Assembly (NCBI GenBank): GCA_964613235.1
Contig: CAZTGM010000038.1
Coordinates: 1 to 18,279 of the forward strand
Length of the DNA: 18,279 nucleotides
Direction: 5' to 3'
Source: J005 sp964613235
GTDB taxonomy: Bacteria; Pseudomonadota; Zetaproteobacteria; Mariprofundales; Mariprofundaceae
The notes below the pieces were generated by a model. It searched no databases. It saw only the letters and a list, made by a program, of their open reading frames with translations, and was not told the origin of the DNA. Of the stretch, positions 5,812 through 14,080 are shown piece after piece; position 1 is the stretch's first letter, and each line of letters starts with the position of its first letter. The position numbers and the translations under genes were made by a program.

Positions 5812-7169
5812 CCGGTCATGAACTGAAACAGGCCACCGATGGCGTCTGGCGCAAAAGCGAGGCGGACGCGATCGAGGGAATCAGCACCGATACACGCCAG
5901 TTTCGTGCGGGTGATGCATTTCTTGCCCTGCGTGGGCCGCATTTTGATGGCCATCGCTATGCGGCGGATGTGGTGCATCAGGCCAATGCCCTGATTGGTG
6001 ACCGCGAGGGTGTGCGCCTGTGGGACGATCTGGCACGGCCGCAGCTGGAAGTGGACGACACACTGGTGGCGCTGGGCGATATTGCTCATGCATGGCGACA
6101 GAAATTGCAGTATACCACCGTGGTTGCCATTACTGGATCCTATGGCAAGACCAGTGTGCGCTCGATGATGCATCATGCTTTTACAGTGCTGGGTGTGCGC
6201 TGCCACGCCACCAGGGCCAATCTGAATAATCTGGTTGGTGTACCGCTGACCTTGCTGGATGTTCCTCCCGAGGCGGAGGTGGCGCTGATTGAATGTGGTA
6301 TCAGCGAAGCAGGTGAGATGGAGCGTCTGGCCTCCATTGTTGCGCCGGACGTGGCTGTGCTGACAGGGCTGGCAACGGCGCATGGCGAGGGGCTGGGCGG
6401 CCTGCATGGTGTTGTTGCCGAAAAAACGAAAATGCTAGACGGGCTGGCTGAGCAGGGTTGGGTATTGCTGGGTGAAGGCGTGACGGAACTGCTGGCTGCC
6501 TCGGGCAAACATGTCGGTATGCATCAGCTGCTCGATCCGCAGCAGGCGGATTATGTGCAATGGGAACTGCAGGGACGGATATTGACGTTGCGTTATGCAG
6601 ATCAGCAGGCGCAGCTCGAGTTATTGCTGCCGGCACGGCACTGGGCGGCCAATATGGCACTGGTGGCAACGATGTTGCTACGCTGGTTTGCGGCACAGAA
6701 CCGTGAGGTACCGCAGCTTGTCGATGTGGCGGCAGCCTTGCAGGGCTGGACGCCGCCCGGCGGCCGCATGCGTTTGTTACAGGGCACATCGCTGACCGTG
6801 ATTGACGATTGTTACAATGCCAATCCGGTATCGATGCAGGCTGCGCTCGATACGCTGGCTACCTTGCAGGGTCATTGCGTGGCCATTATCGGTGATATGG
6901 CGGAACTGGGCGAGGGGGCTGAATGCATGCACCGTCAGTTGCGTCTGCATGGTGTGGATGAGGTAGTGCTGATTGGCTCACTGATGCGCCAGCTGGCAAG
7001 CACGCATCCGCATGCCCATTGCTTCGCTGATGTCGAAGCGGCGGCTATATGGCTGGAAGGTCATCGTTTCCCGGCAGGCAGTACGGTATTGCTGAAGGCT
7101 TCACGCAGCATGCAACTGGAACGGCTGTTGCCATTGCTGGGAGATGTGGAGGTGGCGCATGCTGTATAA
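5802..7169 (+). CDS. murF: UDP-MurNAc-tripeptide:D-Ala-D-Ala ligase
   Basis: MurF attaches the D-Ala-D-Ala dipeptide made by Ddl, completing UDP-MurNAc-pentapeptide. The product has 455 residues, against 452 in E. coli. Motifs in order are STDTRQFRAGDAFLAL in the N-terminal domain, the P-loop ITGSYGKTS (K116), NLNNLVGVPLTLL, ECGISEAGEMERL, the lysine-bearing AEKTKML, and in the C-terminal domain DDCYNANPVSMQAAL and GDMAELGEG. The sequence around LTGLATAHGEGLG lacks the asparagine usual in the family (TNIG-x-AHLE), but the histidine and glutamate are kept. It overlaps murE by 10 nt; GGAAGG lies 8 nt before ATG 5802. Confidence 0.96.
   Translation: MRLTGHELKQATDGVWRKSEADAIEGISTDTRQFRAGDAFLALRGPHFDGHRYAADVVHQANALIGDREGVRLWDDLARPQLEVDDTLVALGDIAHAWRQKLQYTTVVAITGSYGKTSVRSMMHHAFTVLGVRCHATRANLNNLVGVPLTLLDVPPEAEVALIECGISEAGEMERLASIVAPDVAVLTGLATAHGEGLGGLHGVVAEKTKMLDGLAEQGWVLLGEGVTELLAASGKHVGMHQLLDPQQADYVQWELQGRILTLRYADQQAQLELLLPARHWAANMALVATMLLRWFAAQNREVPQLVDVAAALQGWTPPGGRMRLLQGTSLTVIDDCYNANPVSMQAALDTLATLQGHCVAIIGDMAELGEGAECMHRQLRLHGVDEVVLIGSLMRQLASTHPHAHCFADVEAAAIWLEGHRFPAGSTVLLKASRSMQLERLLPLLGDVEVAHAV
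7148..7153 (+). promoter_or_regulatory. Strong ribosome binding site that decides the mraY start
   Basis: GGAGGT ends 5 nt before ATG 7159. A start codon in the same frame at 7144 would lie upstream of this site, so 7159 is chosen; it also gives the family's N-terminal length. Confidence 0.75.
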
Positions 7170-8229
7170 TCTCCTCTACCCGCTGTCTGATCAGTTCTCG
7201 TTTCTCAATCTGTTCCAGTACATCACTTTCCGTACCGTGTATGCGCTGGTTACGGCACTGGCGGTGTGCTGGTTGTCCGGGCCGCTGTTTATTCGCTGGC
7301 TGCGCAACAATCAGGGTAAGGGCCAGCCAATTCGCGATGATGGTCCGATCACGCATCTGGCCAAGCAAGGTACGCCGACCATGGGCGGGTTGCTGATTAT
7401 TTTTGCGCTGGCGGTTTCCACGCTGTTGTGGGCGGATCTGCGCAATGGTTTTGTCTGGCTGGCACTGATGGTGACATTTGGTTTCGGTCTGACCGGCTGG
7501 CTGGACGACTATCTGAAGCTCAGGCGCAATAATCCGGAGGGATTGTCCGGTCGCCGCAAATTGGCATTGCAGTGTCTGTTTGGTGGCATTGCTGCTGTCG
7601 GCCTGAGCATGATGACGGATCCGGTGGTGGATATTCCCTTTTTCAACCAGCAGTGGCATATCGGCTGGTGGTATCCGCTGTTCGTGCTGTTTGTGCTTGT
7701 CGGCACCTCCAATGCTGTCAATCTCACCGATGGTCTGGACGGGCTGGCCGTGGCGCCGACCTGTATGGTGGCTGTGGCCCTGGCTGTGGTCGTGTATCTG
7801 GCCGGTCATATCAAGTTTGCGACCTATTTGATGATTCCTCACGTGCCCGGTGCCGGCGAACTGGCCGTATTCTGTGGTGCCATGATTGGTGCTTGCCTTG
7901 GTTTCCTGTGGTATAATACCTATCCGGCTCAGGTGTTTATGGGCGATGTCGGTGCGTTGTCGCTGGGCGGTGCCCTGGGCTTTGTGGCTTGCGCGGTGCA
8001 TCAGCAGTTTTTGCTGGCCATTGCCGGCGGTCTGTTTGTGCTGGAAGCGGTGTCGGTGATGATTCAGGTGGCCAGTTTCAAGCTGACCGGCAAGCGGGTA
8101 TTCCGCATGGCGCCGATTCATCATCATTATGAACTTAAAGGATGGCCGGAGCCGAAGGTCATCGTCCGTTTCTGGATTATTGCAATACTTCTGGCGCTGG
8201 TGGCGCTGTCCACCCTGAAGATACGGTGA
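7159..8229 (+). CDS. mraY: Phospho-MurNAc-pentapeptide transferase MraY
   Basis: MraY transfers phospho-MurNAc-pentapeptide to undecaprenyl phosphate to give lipid I. It is a multi-spanning inner-membrane enzyme. The product has 356 residues, against 360 in E. coli, with about ten hydrophobic helices. The family motifs are clear: GTPTMGG (about 71-77), the catalytic aspartate pair in WLDDYLK (D116/D117), NLTDGLDGLA (188-197), WYNTYPAQVFMGDVGALSLGG, and APIHHHYELKGWPEPKV with the histidine triad. It overlaps murF by 11 nt. This places the first membrane step directly after the last cytoplasmic ligase. Confidence 0.97.
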   Translation: MLYNLLYPLSDQFSFLNLFQYITFRTVYALVTALAVCWLSGPLFIRWLRNNQGKGQPIRDDGPITHLAKQGTPTMGGLLIIFALAVSTLLWADLRNGFVWLALMVTFGFGLTGWLDDYLKLRRNNPEGLSGRRKLALQCLFGGIAAVGLSMMTDPVVDIPFFNQQWHIGWWYPLFVLFVLVGTSNAVNLTDGLDGLAVAPTCMVAVALAVVVYLAGHIKFATYLMIPHVPGAGELAVFCGAMIGACLGFLWYNTYPAQVFMGDVGALSLGGALGFVACAVHQQFLLAIAGGLFVLEAVSVMIQVASFKLTGKRVFRMAPIHHHYELKGWPEPKVIVRFWIIAILLALVALSTLKIR

Positions 8230-9581
8230 TGGCCATGCGTGAAACGAAACCCGTTGGCATTGTCGGCATGGGCATGACCGGTCAGTCGGTGGCACGGTTC
8301 CTGCAGCAACAGGGCATCGATTGTATCGGTTTTGACGAGTCACCGGTGGCCGTGGACGGACTGAAACTGATCATCGGTTCTTTTCACAAGGCTGATTTCG
8401 GGCGCTGTTCCCGACTGATTGTCAGCCCCGGCATTGACTGGCATCACCCGGCGCTGCAACACGTACGCCAGACCGGTATGCCGGTGCATGGTGATCTTGA
8501 TCTGTTTTGCAGGCATTTTCAGGGCGATGTGATCGCTGTAACCGGCACCAACGGCAAGACAACAACGGTAACACTGATTCAGACGCTGCTGGACACCCTG
8601 CCTGGCGGTATTGAAGCAGGCGGCAATATCGGACGACCGATGCTGGATCTTCTCGATGAGACACATCCGGCCAGACGTGTGGTGCTGGAACTGTCCAGTT
8701 TCCAGCTGGAACGCTCTTCCCGACTGCGACCGGACTGGGCCGTATTGCTGAATTTGCAGTCGGATCATGCCGATATGCACGCTGACATGGCGACCTATGA
8801 AGCAGCCAAACGAAAACTGTTCGAGCATCAGCAGGCAGGTGATAGCGCCTTGTTGCCGCTAGAGAAGATATGGGATGAGCTGCAGCAGCAATTGCAGCAA
8901 CGTGGTGTGAAAGTACGTCGTTTCGGTATTGTTCAGCATCTGGCGGAAGATGTTTGTGCCGGTGTTTGCCATGAAGAAGCAGGACAATGGCATGTATTCT
9001 GGCAGCAGGACGGACAGCATCAACAGGTAGCCAATGCGGAGATTCCGCTACGTGGCATGCATCAGCATATCAATCTTGCTGTGGCGGCGCAGGCGGCAGC
9101 TGATTATGGCGTGTCGGCAGCTGTGATTCGCGAAGCCTTGCAGACATTTCGTGGACTGGATCATCGCCTGCAGTGGATTGGCCATTATCGTGGTCGTGAC
9201 TGGTATGATGATTCCAAGGCAACGAATCCGGATGCAGCTATGGCGGCGTTGAACAGCTTTGACAAGGTGTTGTGGATTTGCGGCGGATTGCACAAGGATG
9301 TTGATCTTGCGCCCATGGCGAAGGCGATTGCACGTCATGTGCGCCATGCCTATGTTATCGGTGAGGATCCCCGTCCTTATCTGGAACTGGTGAAATCTGT
9401 CGGTGTGCCGGTTATTCATGCAGGCACCATGGAGAAGGCTGTGCATCTGGCGGCAAGGTTTGCGCATCCGTTGCCGGTATTGCTTAGTCCGGCTGCGGCT
9501 AGCCAGGATCAGTTTCGGCACTATGCCGAACGCGGCCAGGTGTTTGCAGCTGCCGTTCGGGCGCTGGAGAAAGTAGCATGA
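8229..9581 (+). CDS. murD: UDP-MurNAc-L-alanine:D-glutamate ligase
   Basis: MurD adds D-glutamate to UDP-MurNAc-L-Ala. The product has 450 residues, slightly longer than the 438 of E. coli. A Rossmann-like N-terminus (GIVGMGMTGQSVARFL) precedes the P-loop AVTGTNGKTT (K110), GGNIGRP, LELSSFQLE, the SDH motif, YEAAKRKLF (K194, the probable carbamylated lysine), GLDHRLQWI and DDSKATNPDAAMAAL. The C-terminal domain ends with LLSPAAASQDQF-xx-YAERGQVF. ATG 8229 overlaps the mraY stop by 1 nt (TGATG). ATG 8235 is a possible alternative two codons later, and neither has a strong Shine-Dalgarno, which fits coupling to mraY. Confidence 0.96.
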   Translation: MAMRETKPVGIVGMGMTGQSVARFLQQQGIDCIGFDESPVAVDGLKLIIGSFHKADFGRCSRLIVSPGIDWHHPALQHVRQTGMPVHGDLDLFCRHFQGDVIAVTGTNGKTTTVTLIQTLLDTLPGGIEAGGNIGRPMLDLLDETHPARRVVLELSSFQLERSSRLRPDWAVLLNLQSDHADMHADMATYEAAKRKLFEHQQAGDSALLPLEKIWDELQQQLQQRGVKVRRFGIVQHLAEDVCAGVCHEEAGQWHVFWQQDGQHQQVANAEIPLRGMHQHINLAVAAQAAADYGVSAAVIREALQTFRGLDHRLQWIGHYRGRDWYDDSKATNPDAAMAALNSFDKVLWICGGLHKDVDLAPMAKAIARHVRHAYVIGEDPRPYLELVKSVGVPVIHAGTMEKAVHLAARFAHPLPVLLSPAAASQDQFRHYAERGQVFAAAVRALEKVA

Positions 9582-10699
9582 AGCGGCTGGCACCTCCCGA
9601 TCATATCCTGACCCTGACCGTGCTGGTGCTTATGGGGCTGGGTCTGCTAATGGTCTACAGCGCCAGTCTGAGCATTTCGGAAGTGCGCTACGGTGATCCG
9701 TTCCGCATCATTTTGCACTGGATGTTCTATATCCCGCTCGGCCTGCTGATTATGGGTCTGCTTTCACGGGTGGAAGTCAGCTGGTGGCGGGCCGTAGCTC
9801 TGCCGATGTTGCTGGCAGCCTTCGTCATGATGGTGGCTGTGCTAATTCCCGGTCTGGGCAAGGAAATCAACGGTGCGCAGCGCTGGTTTTCGATTTTCGG
9901 CCTGACTTTGCAGCCGGTGGAATTGCTCAAGCCGGTGATGTTTATCTATATGGCCTATTATATGTCGGCCTTTCCGGATCGTTTGCAGCGCTTTTCCACC
10001 GGTCTGGCGCCGATGCTGGTGATGCTGGGCGTATCGTTGCTTCTGTTGTTGTTGCAGCCGGATTTCGGCAGTTCGGCACTGCTGTTTGCCGTATGTCTGT
10101 GCATGTGGTTTGTCGGCGGCGTGCCGATGCGGCATCTGGCCGGATTGTTGCTGGCGTTCGTGCCGCTGGGAGCCGTGGCCATTATTGCAGAACCCTATCG
10201 CATGCAGCGCCTGGTCAGTTTTATGGATCCTTGGAGTGATCCGTTCGGCAGTGGCTATCAGCTGGTGCAGTCGCTGATCGGCTTTGGCAGTGGAGGAGTG
10301 TTTGGTGTCGGGCTGGGACAGGGTGTGCAGAAGCTGTTTTACCTGCCCGAAGTATTCACGGATTTCATCAGTGCTACCCTGGCCGAGGAACTGGGGTTGA
10401 TGGGTATGCTGATGTTGATTTTCCTGTTTGCCGTGCTGCTTGGCCGCGGGGTGTATTTTGCCATTCGCGAAGAGCAGCCCTTTCAGCGGCTGCTGGTGCT
10501 GGGTTGCACACTGAGTATTGCGTTCACGTTTTTCATTAATCTGGGAGCAGCCATGGGGTTGCTGCCAACCAAAGGCATGCCCTTGCCATTTATTTCTTAT
10601 GGTGGCAGTGCACTGATTGGTAACAGCATTCTCATCGGTTTGATACTGGCTGTGCAACGACATCGGCCTGAAAATGCGCGCAAGGGGGGGCGGCGATGA
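9578..10699 (+). CDS. ftsW: Septal peptidoglycan glycosyltransferase FtsW (SEDS family)
   Basis: FtsW polymerises lipid II into glycan strands at the division site together with FtsI. The product has 373 residues with about ten transmembrane helices. SEDS hallmarks are MVYSAS near the N-terminus, NGAQRWF, QPVELLKP, LQPDFGSS (about 160-167), LPEVFTDFISATLAEELG (with D262 matching the aspartate thought to be catalytic), and the end motif GMPLPFISYGGSALIGN. The usual LPE-x-HTDFIFA is LPEVFTDFISA here, so the histidine is replaced but the aspartate kept. Its place between murD and murG, not near mreBCD, marks it as FtsW rather than RodA. It overlaps murD by 4 nt (ATGA), with GGAG 8 nt before the start. 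Confidence 0.96.
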   Translation: MKRLAPPDHILTLTVLVLMGLGLLMVYSASLSISEVRYGDPFRIILHWMFYIPLGLLIMGLLSRVEVSWWRAVALPMLLAAFVMMVAVLIPGLGKEINGAQRWFSIFGLTLQPVELLKPVMFIYMAYYMSAFPDRLQRFSTGLAPMLVMLGVSLLLLLLQPDFGSSALLFAVCLCMWFVGGVPMRHLAGLLLAFVPLGAVAIIAEPYRMQRLVSFMDPWSDPFGSGYQLVQSLIGFGSGGVFGVGLGQGVQKLFYLPEVFTDFISATLAEELGLMGMLMLIFLFAVLLGRGVYFAIREEQPFQRLLVLGCTLSIAFTFFINLGAAMGLLPTKGMPLPFISYGGSALIGNSILIGLILAVQRHRPENARKGGRR

Positions 10700-11802
10700 G
10701 TCGCATAGGCCATTTGTGTATTGCCGGCGGTGGTACTGGCGGACATGTGATGCCTGCACTGGCACTAGCCGATCAGGCACGCTTGCGCTGGCCGGATTTG
10801 CAGGTGCAGTTCATTGGTGCGGAACGCGGACTGGAAGCGACGCTGCTTCCTGCGCGGGGTGAGCGGCATATGTTGCTGCGTATGCACGGTATCAAGGGTG
10901 CGGGAATACAGCAGAAATTGCGCGTATTGCTGTGGGAATTACCCCGGTCGGTTTCCCGTATTTTGCAGGCATGGCGCAAGGATCGTCCGGATGTTGTGGT
11001 AGGGGTTGGCGGATATGCCAGTGCTTCCGGTGTTATTGCCGCATTGATTCGGCGCATTCCGGTTGTGCTGTACGAACAGAATGCAATGCCGGGGCTGGTG
11101 AATCGTCTGCTCGGCCGTCTGGCATCCGTGGTGATGTTGGGCCTGCCGGGCGGTGAACGTTATTTTGCAGCAGGCAAGACCACGGTGACCGGCAATGTTG
11201 TGCGCTCAGATCTGGCAGGTCTGGATTATATACCACATGAGCCACCCTGCCTGCTGGTCATGGGTGGTTCGCAGGGTGCCCGTTTCCTCAATGAAACGGT
11301 GCCGGCGGCGTGTCGATTGCTGGCCGAACGCAGTCTGGTGTTTACGGTGAAACATCTGGCTGGTCGGGATGAAACGATGGTGCAGGCAGTTGCTGCGGCT
11401 TATCAGGATGCAGGTATCAGGGCTGAGGTGTTGCCGTTTACCGACGATATGTCGGCCTTCTATGCAGCAGGCGATGTATTGCTGGCGCGTGCAGGAGCGA
11501 TGACGGTCAGTGAGGCCTGTATGTGCGCATTGCCGACTGTGTTTATACCGCTGCCGATCGCCACCAACGATCATCAGTATTGCAATGCCAGAACCATGGC
11601 CGATGCAGGAGCAGCCATGATTTGTCGGCAGCAGCATGCCAGCGCCGGACAACTGGCCGAACTGCTGGCCCCGATTCTGGAGAATCGCGAAATGCGGCTG
11701 CAGATGAGCAGTCAGGCGCGTACGCTGGCACCGGCAGATGCGGCGCAACGCCAGACTGATGTGCTGGCGCGATATTTGCCGCAGACGGAGACATTGTCAT
11801 GA
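10696..11802 (+). CDS. murG: Lipid II synthase, UDP-GlcNAc transferase MurG
   Basis: MurG transfers GlcNAc from UDP-GlcNAc to lipid I on the inner face of the membrane, giving lipid II. It is a GT-B fold (GT28) enzyme; the product has 368 residues, against 355 in E. coli. Motifs are the glycine-rich loop AGGGTGGHVMPALALA (about 10-25), GVGGYASASGV, YEQNAMPGLVNRLL, MGGSQGARFLN (about 188-198), and the nucleotide-sugar segment ARAGAMTVSEAC followed by PLPIATNDHQYCNA. It overlaps ftsW by 4 nt (ATGA). The Shine-Dalgarno lies in a run of seven G (10684-10690) in the last ftsW codons. Confidence 0.97.
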   Translation: MSRIGHLCIAGGGTGGHVMPALALADQARLRWPDLQVQFIGAERGLEATLLPARGERHMLLRMHGIKGAGIQQKLRVLLWELPRSVSRILQAWRKDRPDVVVGVGGYASASGVIAALIRRIPVVLYEQNAMPGLVNRLLGRLASVVMLGLPGGERYFAAGKTTVTGNVVRSDLAGLDYIPHEPPCLLVMGGSQGARFLNETVPAACRLLAERSLVFTVKHLAGRDETMVQAVAAAYQDAGIRAEVLPFTDDMSAFYAAGDVLLARAGAMTVSEACMCALPTVFIPLPIATNDHQYCNARTMADAGAAMICRQQHASAGQLAELLAPILENREMRLQMSSQARTLAPADAAQRQTDVLARYLPQTETLS

Positions 11803-13172
11803 AGTCGCGTATCCGTTGCATCCATATGGCCGGCATCGGCGGCATCGGCATGAGTGGCATTGCCGAACTGCTGCATAATCAGGGCTTTGTCGTACAGGGC
11901 TCGGATATCAGTGAGAATGCCAATGTACAGCGCCTGCGTTCGCTGGGCATTGATGTCATGATCGGCCACCGGGCGGAGAACCTGAGGCAGGCTCAGGTGG
12001 TGGTCGCATCGTCTGCCATTCGTCCGGACAATGCAGAACTGGAAGCGGCCAGGGCACGCGGTATTCCGGTGATTCCGCGCGCGGAAATGCTGGCGGAGCT
12101 GATGCGCATGAAGCAGGGCGTGGCCGTAGCCGGTAGCCATGGCAAAACAACGATTACGTCCATGATTGCACACGGCATGGAAGCGGCCGGACTTGATCCG
12201 ACCTATATCATCGGTGGCCGTTTGATAGCCACCGGCAGCAATGCCCGCCTGGGTGAAAGCCCGTGGCTGGTAGCCGAGGCCGATGAAAGCGACGGTTCAT
12301 TCCTGCGTCTGTCGCCGATGATTGCTGTGGTCAGCAATATCGATCCTGAACATCTGGATCATTACGGTGATTTCGAGACATTGCTGGAAGCCTTCCGCCA
12401 GTTCGTCAATCGCGTGCCGTTTTACGGTCGAGTCATCCTGCATCATGAGCACCCGCATGTGGCGGCATTGCGCGAACACCTGCATAAGCCGGTAACGACA
12501 TACGGTTCCAGCGCTCAGGCCGATCTGCATCTGGTGGAAGTCAACACACATGCACAGGGACAGCGTTTCACGGCGGCACGCGTGGGTGGCGAAGCGCTGG
12601 GCGAGTTTCGTCTGGCATTGCCGGGCCGGCACAATGCCGAAAATGCACTGGCGGCGATCAGCGTGCTGCTGGATTTGGGTGTGGAGCTGGAGGTCGTACG
12701 TCAGGCCATGGCCAGCTTCGAGGGGATTCAGCGCCGTTTTCATTGCACCGATGTGTTGCAGGGCACACTGATCGATGATTACGGCCATCATCCGCGCGAG
12801 GTTCGGGCGACGCTGGAAACGGCGCGGGCCTGCTGGCCGGAACGTCATATCACGGTGGTGTTTCAGCCGCACCGGTATACACGGACGCGGGATCTGATGG
12901 CCGAATTTCTTGGCGCATTCGATGATGCGAACCGTGTCTTGCTGCTGCCTGTTTATGCCGCCGGAGAGACAGCGATCGAAGACGCAGCATCTGCCGATCT
13001 GCAGGCCGGCATGAAAGCCCGTGGTCACCGTGATGTACAACTGGTTGATGATTTGCCGCAGGCAGGTCTTTTGACCATGCAGGAACTTGCGCAGGGGCAT
13101 ATTGTGATTCTCATGGGGGCCGGCTCTGTCGGTACGCTGGCGCAGCAGTTGCGCGAGGAGGCAGGCATATGA
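11799..13172 (+). CDS. murC: UDP-N-acetylmuramate:L-alanine ligase
   Basis: MurC starts the stem peptide by joining L-alanine to UDP-MurNAc. The product has 457 residues, near the lower end of the family (491 in E. coli). The N-terminal nucleotide-binding domain has HMAGIGGIGMSGIAELL and QGSDISEN. The P-loop is VAGSHGKTTITSMI (K116), followed by EADESDGSF, SNIDPEHLDHYGDFE and GRHNAENALAA. The C-terminal domain has GIQRRFHC, DDYGHHPREVRATL and FQPHRYTRT. All family signatures are intact. It overlaps murG by 4 nt (ATGA), with GGAG 8 nt before the start. Confidence 0.97.
   Translation: MKSRIRCIHMAGIGGIGMSGIAELLHNQGFVVQGSDISENANVQRLRSLGIDVMIGHRAENLRQAQVVVASSAIRPDNAELEAARARGIPVIPRAEMLAELMRMKQGVAVAGSHGKTTITSMIAHGMEAAGLDPTYIIGGRLIATGSNARLGESPWLVAEADESDGSFLRLSPMIAVVSNIDPEHLDHYGDFETLLEAFRQFVNRVPFYGRVILHHEHPHVAALREHLHKPVTTYGSSAQADLHLVEVNTHAQGQRFTAARVGGEALGEFRLALPGRHNAENALAAISVLLDLGVELEVVRQAMASFEGIQRRFHCTDVLQGTLIDDYGHHPREVRATLETARACWPERHITVVFQPHRYTRTRDLMAEFLGAFDDANRVLLLPVYAAGETAIEDAASADLQAGMKARGHRDVQLVDDLPQAGLLTMQELAQGHIVILMGAGSVGTLAQQLREEAGI
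13156..13161 (+). promoter_or_regulatory. Consensus ribosome binding site of murB
   Basis: AGGAGG, the full anti-Shine-Dalgarno complement core, ends 7 nt before ATG 13169 and lies within the final murC codons. It favours the first of two adjacent ATG codons and is one of the strongest sites in the window. Confidence 0.7.
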
Positions 13173-14080
13173 TGGCCGTGGTCAGTCAGCAGGCATGGAC
13201 CGGGCGCCTGGTGGCGCTGGGTCAGCTGTTGCGTGATGAGCCGATGTCGCGCCATACGACGCTGGCGGTGGGTGGTCCTGCCGACTGGTATTTCCGTCCG
13301 ACAGACAAGCAGGCATTGATGCAGGCCATGGCATGGATTCCTGTCGATATGCCGCGCCTGCCATTGGGACGTGGCAGCAATATGCTTGTTGCCGATACAG
13401 GTATCCGCGGCATGGTCATCGATCTTGGTGGTTTGAACGATATTCGCGTGGATGGTTGCGGTCTGTATGCCGAAGCAGGCGTACGCATGAGCAAAACGGC
13501 GCGTATATGCGCCGAGCGGGGTCTGACCGGGCTGGAGTTTCTGGCCACGGTACCCGGCGATATGGGTGGCGGCATTGCCATGAATGCCGGTGCGTTCGGC
13601 CAGACAATCGCCGATTGCCTGCAGCGTATTGAAGTGATGCATACCGATGGGCACAGCGAAATGATCGAGAAATCAGCACTGGCCATGGCTTACCGTCATA
13701 CCCGTTTGCCACAGGGAGCACTGGTGGTTTCCGGCTGGTTTGAACTGGCTACCGATTCACCCCAGGCCGTGCGACAGCGCATTCGCAATTTCCGGGAACG
13801 GCGCGGTCTGACGCAGCCGTTATCGCAGCCGAATTGTGGTTCGGTATTCAAGAATCCTCCCACCCATCATGCAGCGCGGCTGATCGAGGAAGCGGGGTTG
13901 AAAGGCTTGCGTATCGGTGGCGCCCGGATTTCCGATGTGCATGCGAATTTCATTGTGAATGAGGGCGAAGCCAGTGCGGCCGATGTGCTGGCGCTGATTC
14001 GCAGGGCTCAGCAGGAAGTGCTGGCGCGTTTCGATGTCCGTCTGGAGCCTGAAGTACGTATGGTGGGGTCGATGCCATGA
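13169..14080 (+). CDS. murB: UDP-N-acetylenolpyruvoylglucosamine reductase MurB
   Basis: MurB reduces UDP-GlcNAc-enolpyruvate to UDP-MurNAc with NADPH and bound FAD. The product has 303 residues, the length of the shorter type II enzymes rather than the 342-residue type I enzyme of E. coli. The FAD-binding part has HTTLAVGGPADWYF, LGRGSNMLV and TVPGDMGGGIAMNAGAFG. The later part has AYRHTRL (family usually YR-x-S), NCGSVFKNP with the proton-donor serine S225, VHANFIVN and a conserved C-terminal glutamate in LEPEVRMVG. It sits between murC and ddl, an arrangement absent in enterics, and overlaps murC by 4 nt (ATGA). ATG 13172 is an alternative start. Confidence 0.96.
   Translation: MMAVVSQQAWTGRLVALGQLLRDEPMSRHTTLAVGGPADWYFRPTDKQALMQAMAWIPVDMPRLPLGRGSNMLVADTGIRGMVIDLGGLNDIRVDGCGLYAEAGVRMSKTARICAERGLTGLEFLATVPGDMGGGIAMNAGAFGQTIADCLQRIEVMHTDGHSEMIEKSALAMAYRHTRLPQGALVVSGWFELATDSPQAVRQRIRNFRERRGLTQPLSQPNCGSVFKNPPTHHAARLIEEAGLKGLRIGGARISDVHANFIVNEGEASAADVLALIRRAQQEVLARFDVRLEPEVRMVGSMP

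Noticed and set aside
7045..8343. Reverse-strand open frame (432 codons) opposite mraY
   Set aside because: H/Q/R-rich composition with no domain, no ribosome binding site context, and full overlap with a highly conserved membrane enzyme on the plus strand.
10684..10690. Run of seven G at the end of ftsW as a possible phase-variation or frameshift site
   Set aside because: Seven bases is short for slippage, it lies in the last codons of ftsW, and it is explained as the Shine-Dalgarno region of murG.
9842..10780. Reverse-strand open frame (312 codons) opposite ftsW
   Set aside because: Strongly Q/H-rich complement of leucine/valine-rich membrane-helix codons; no family resemblance.
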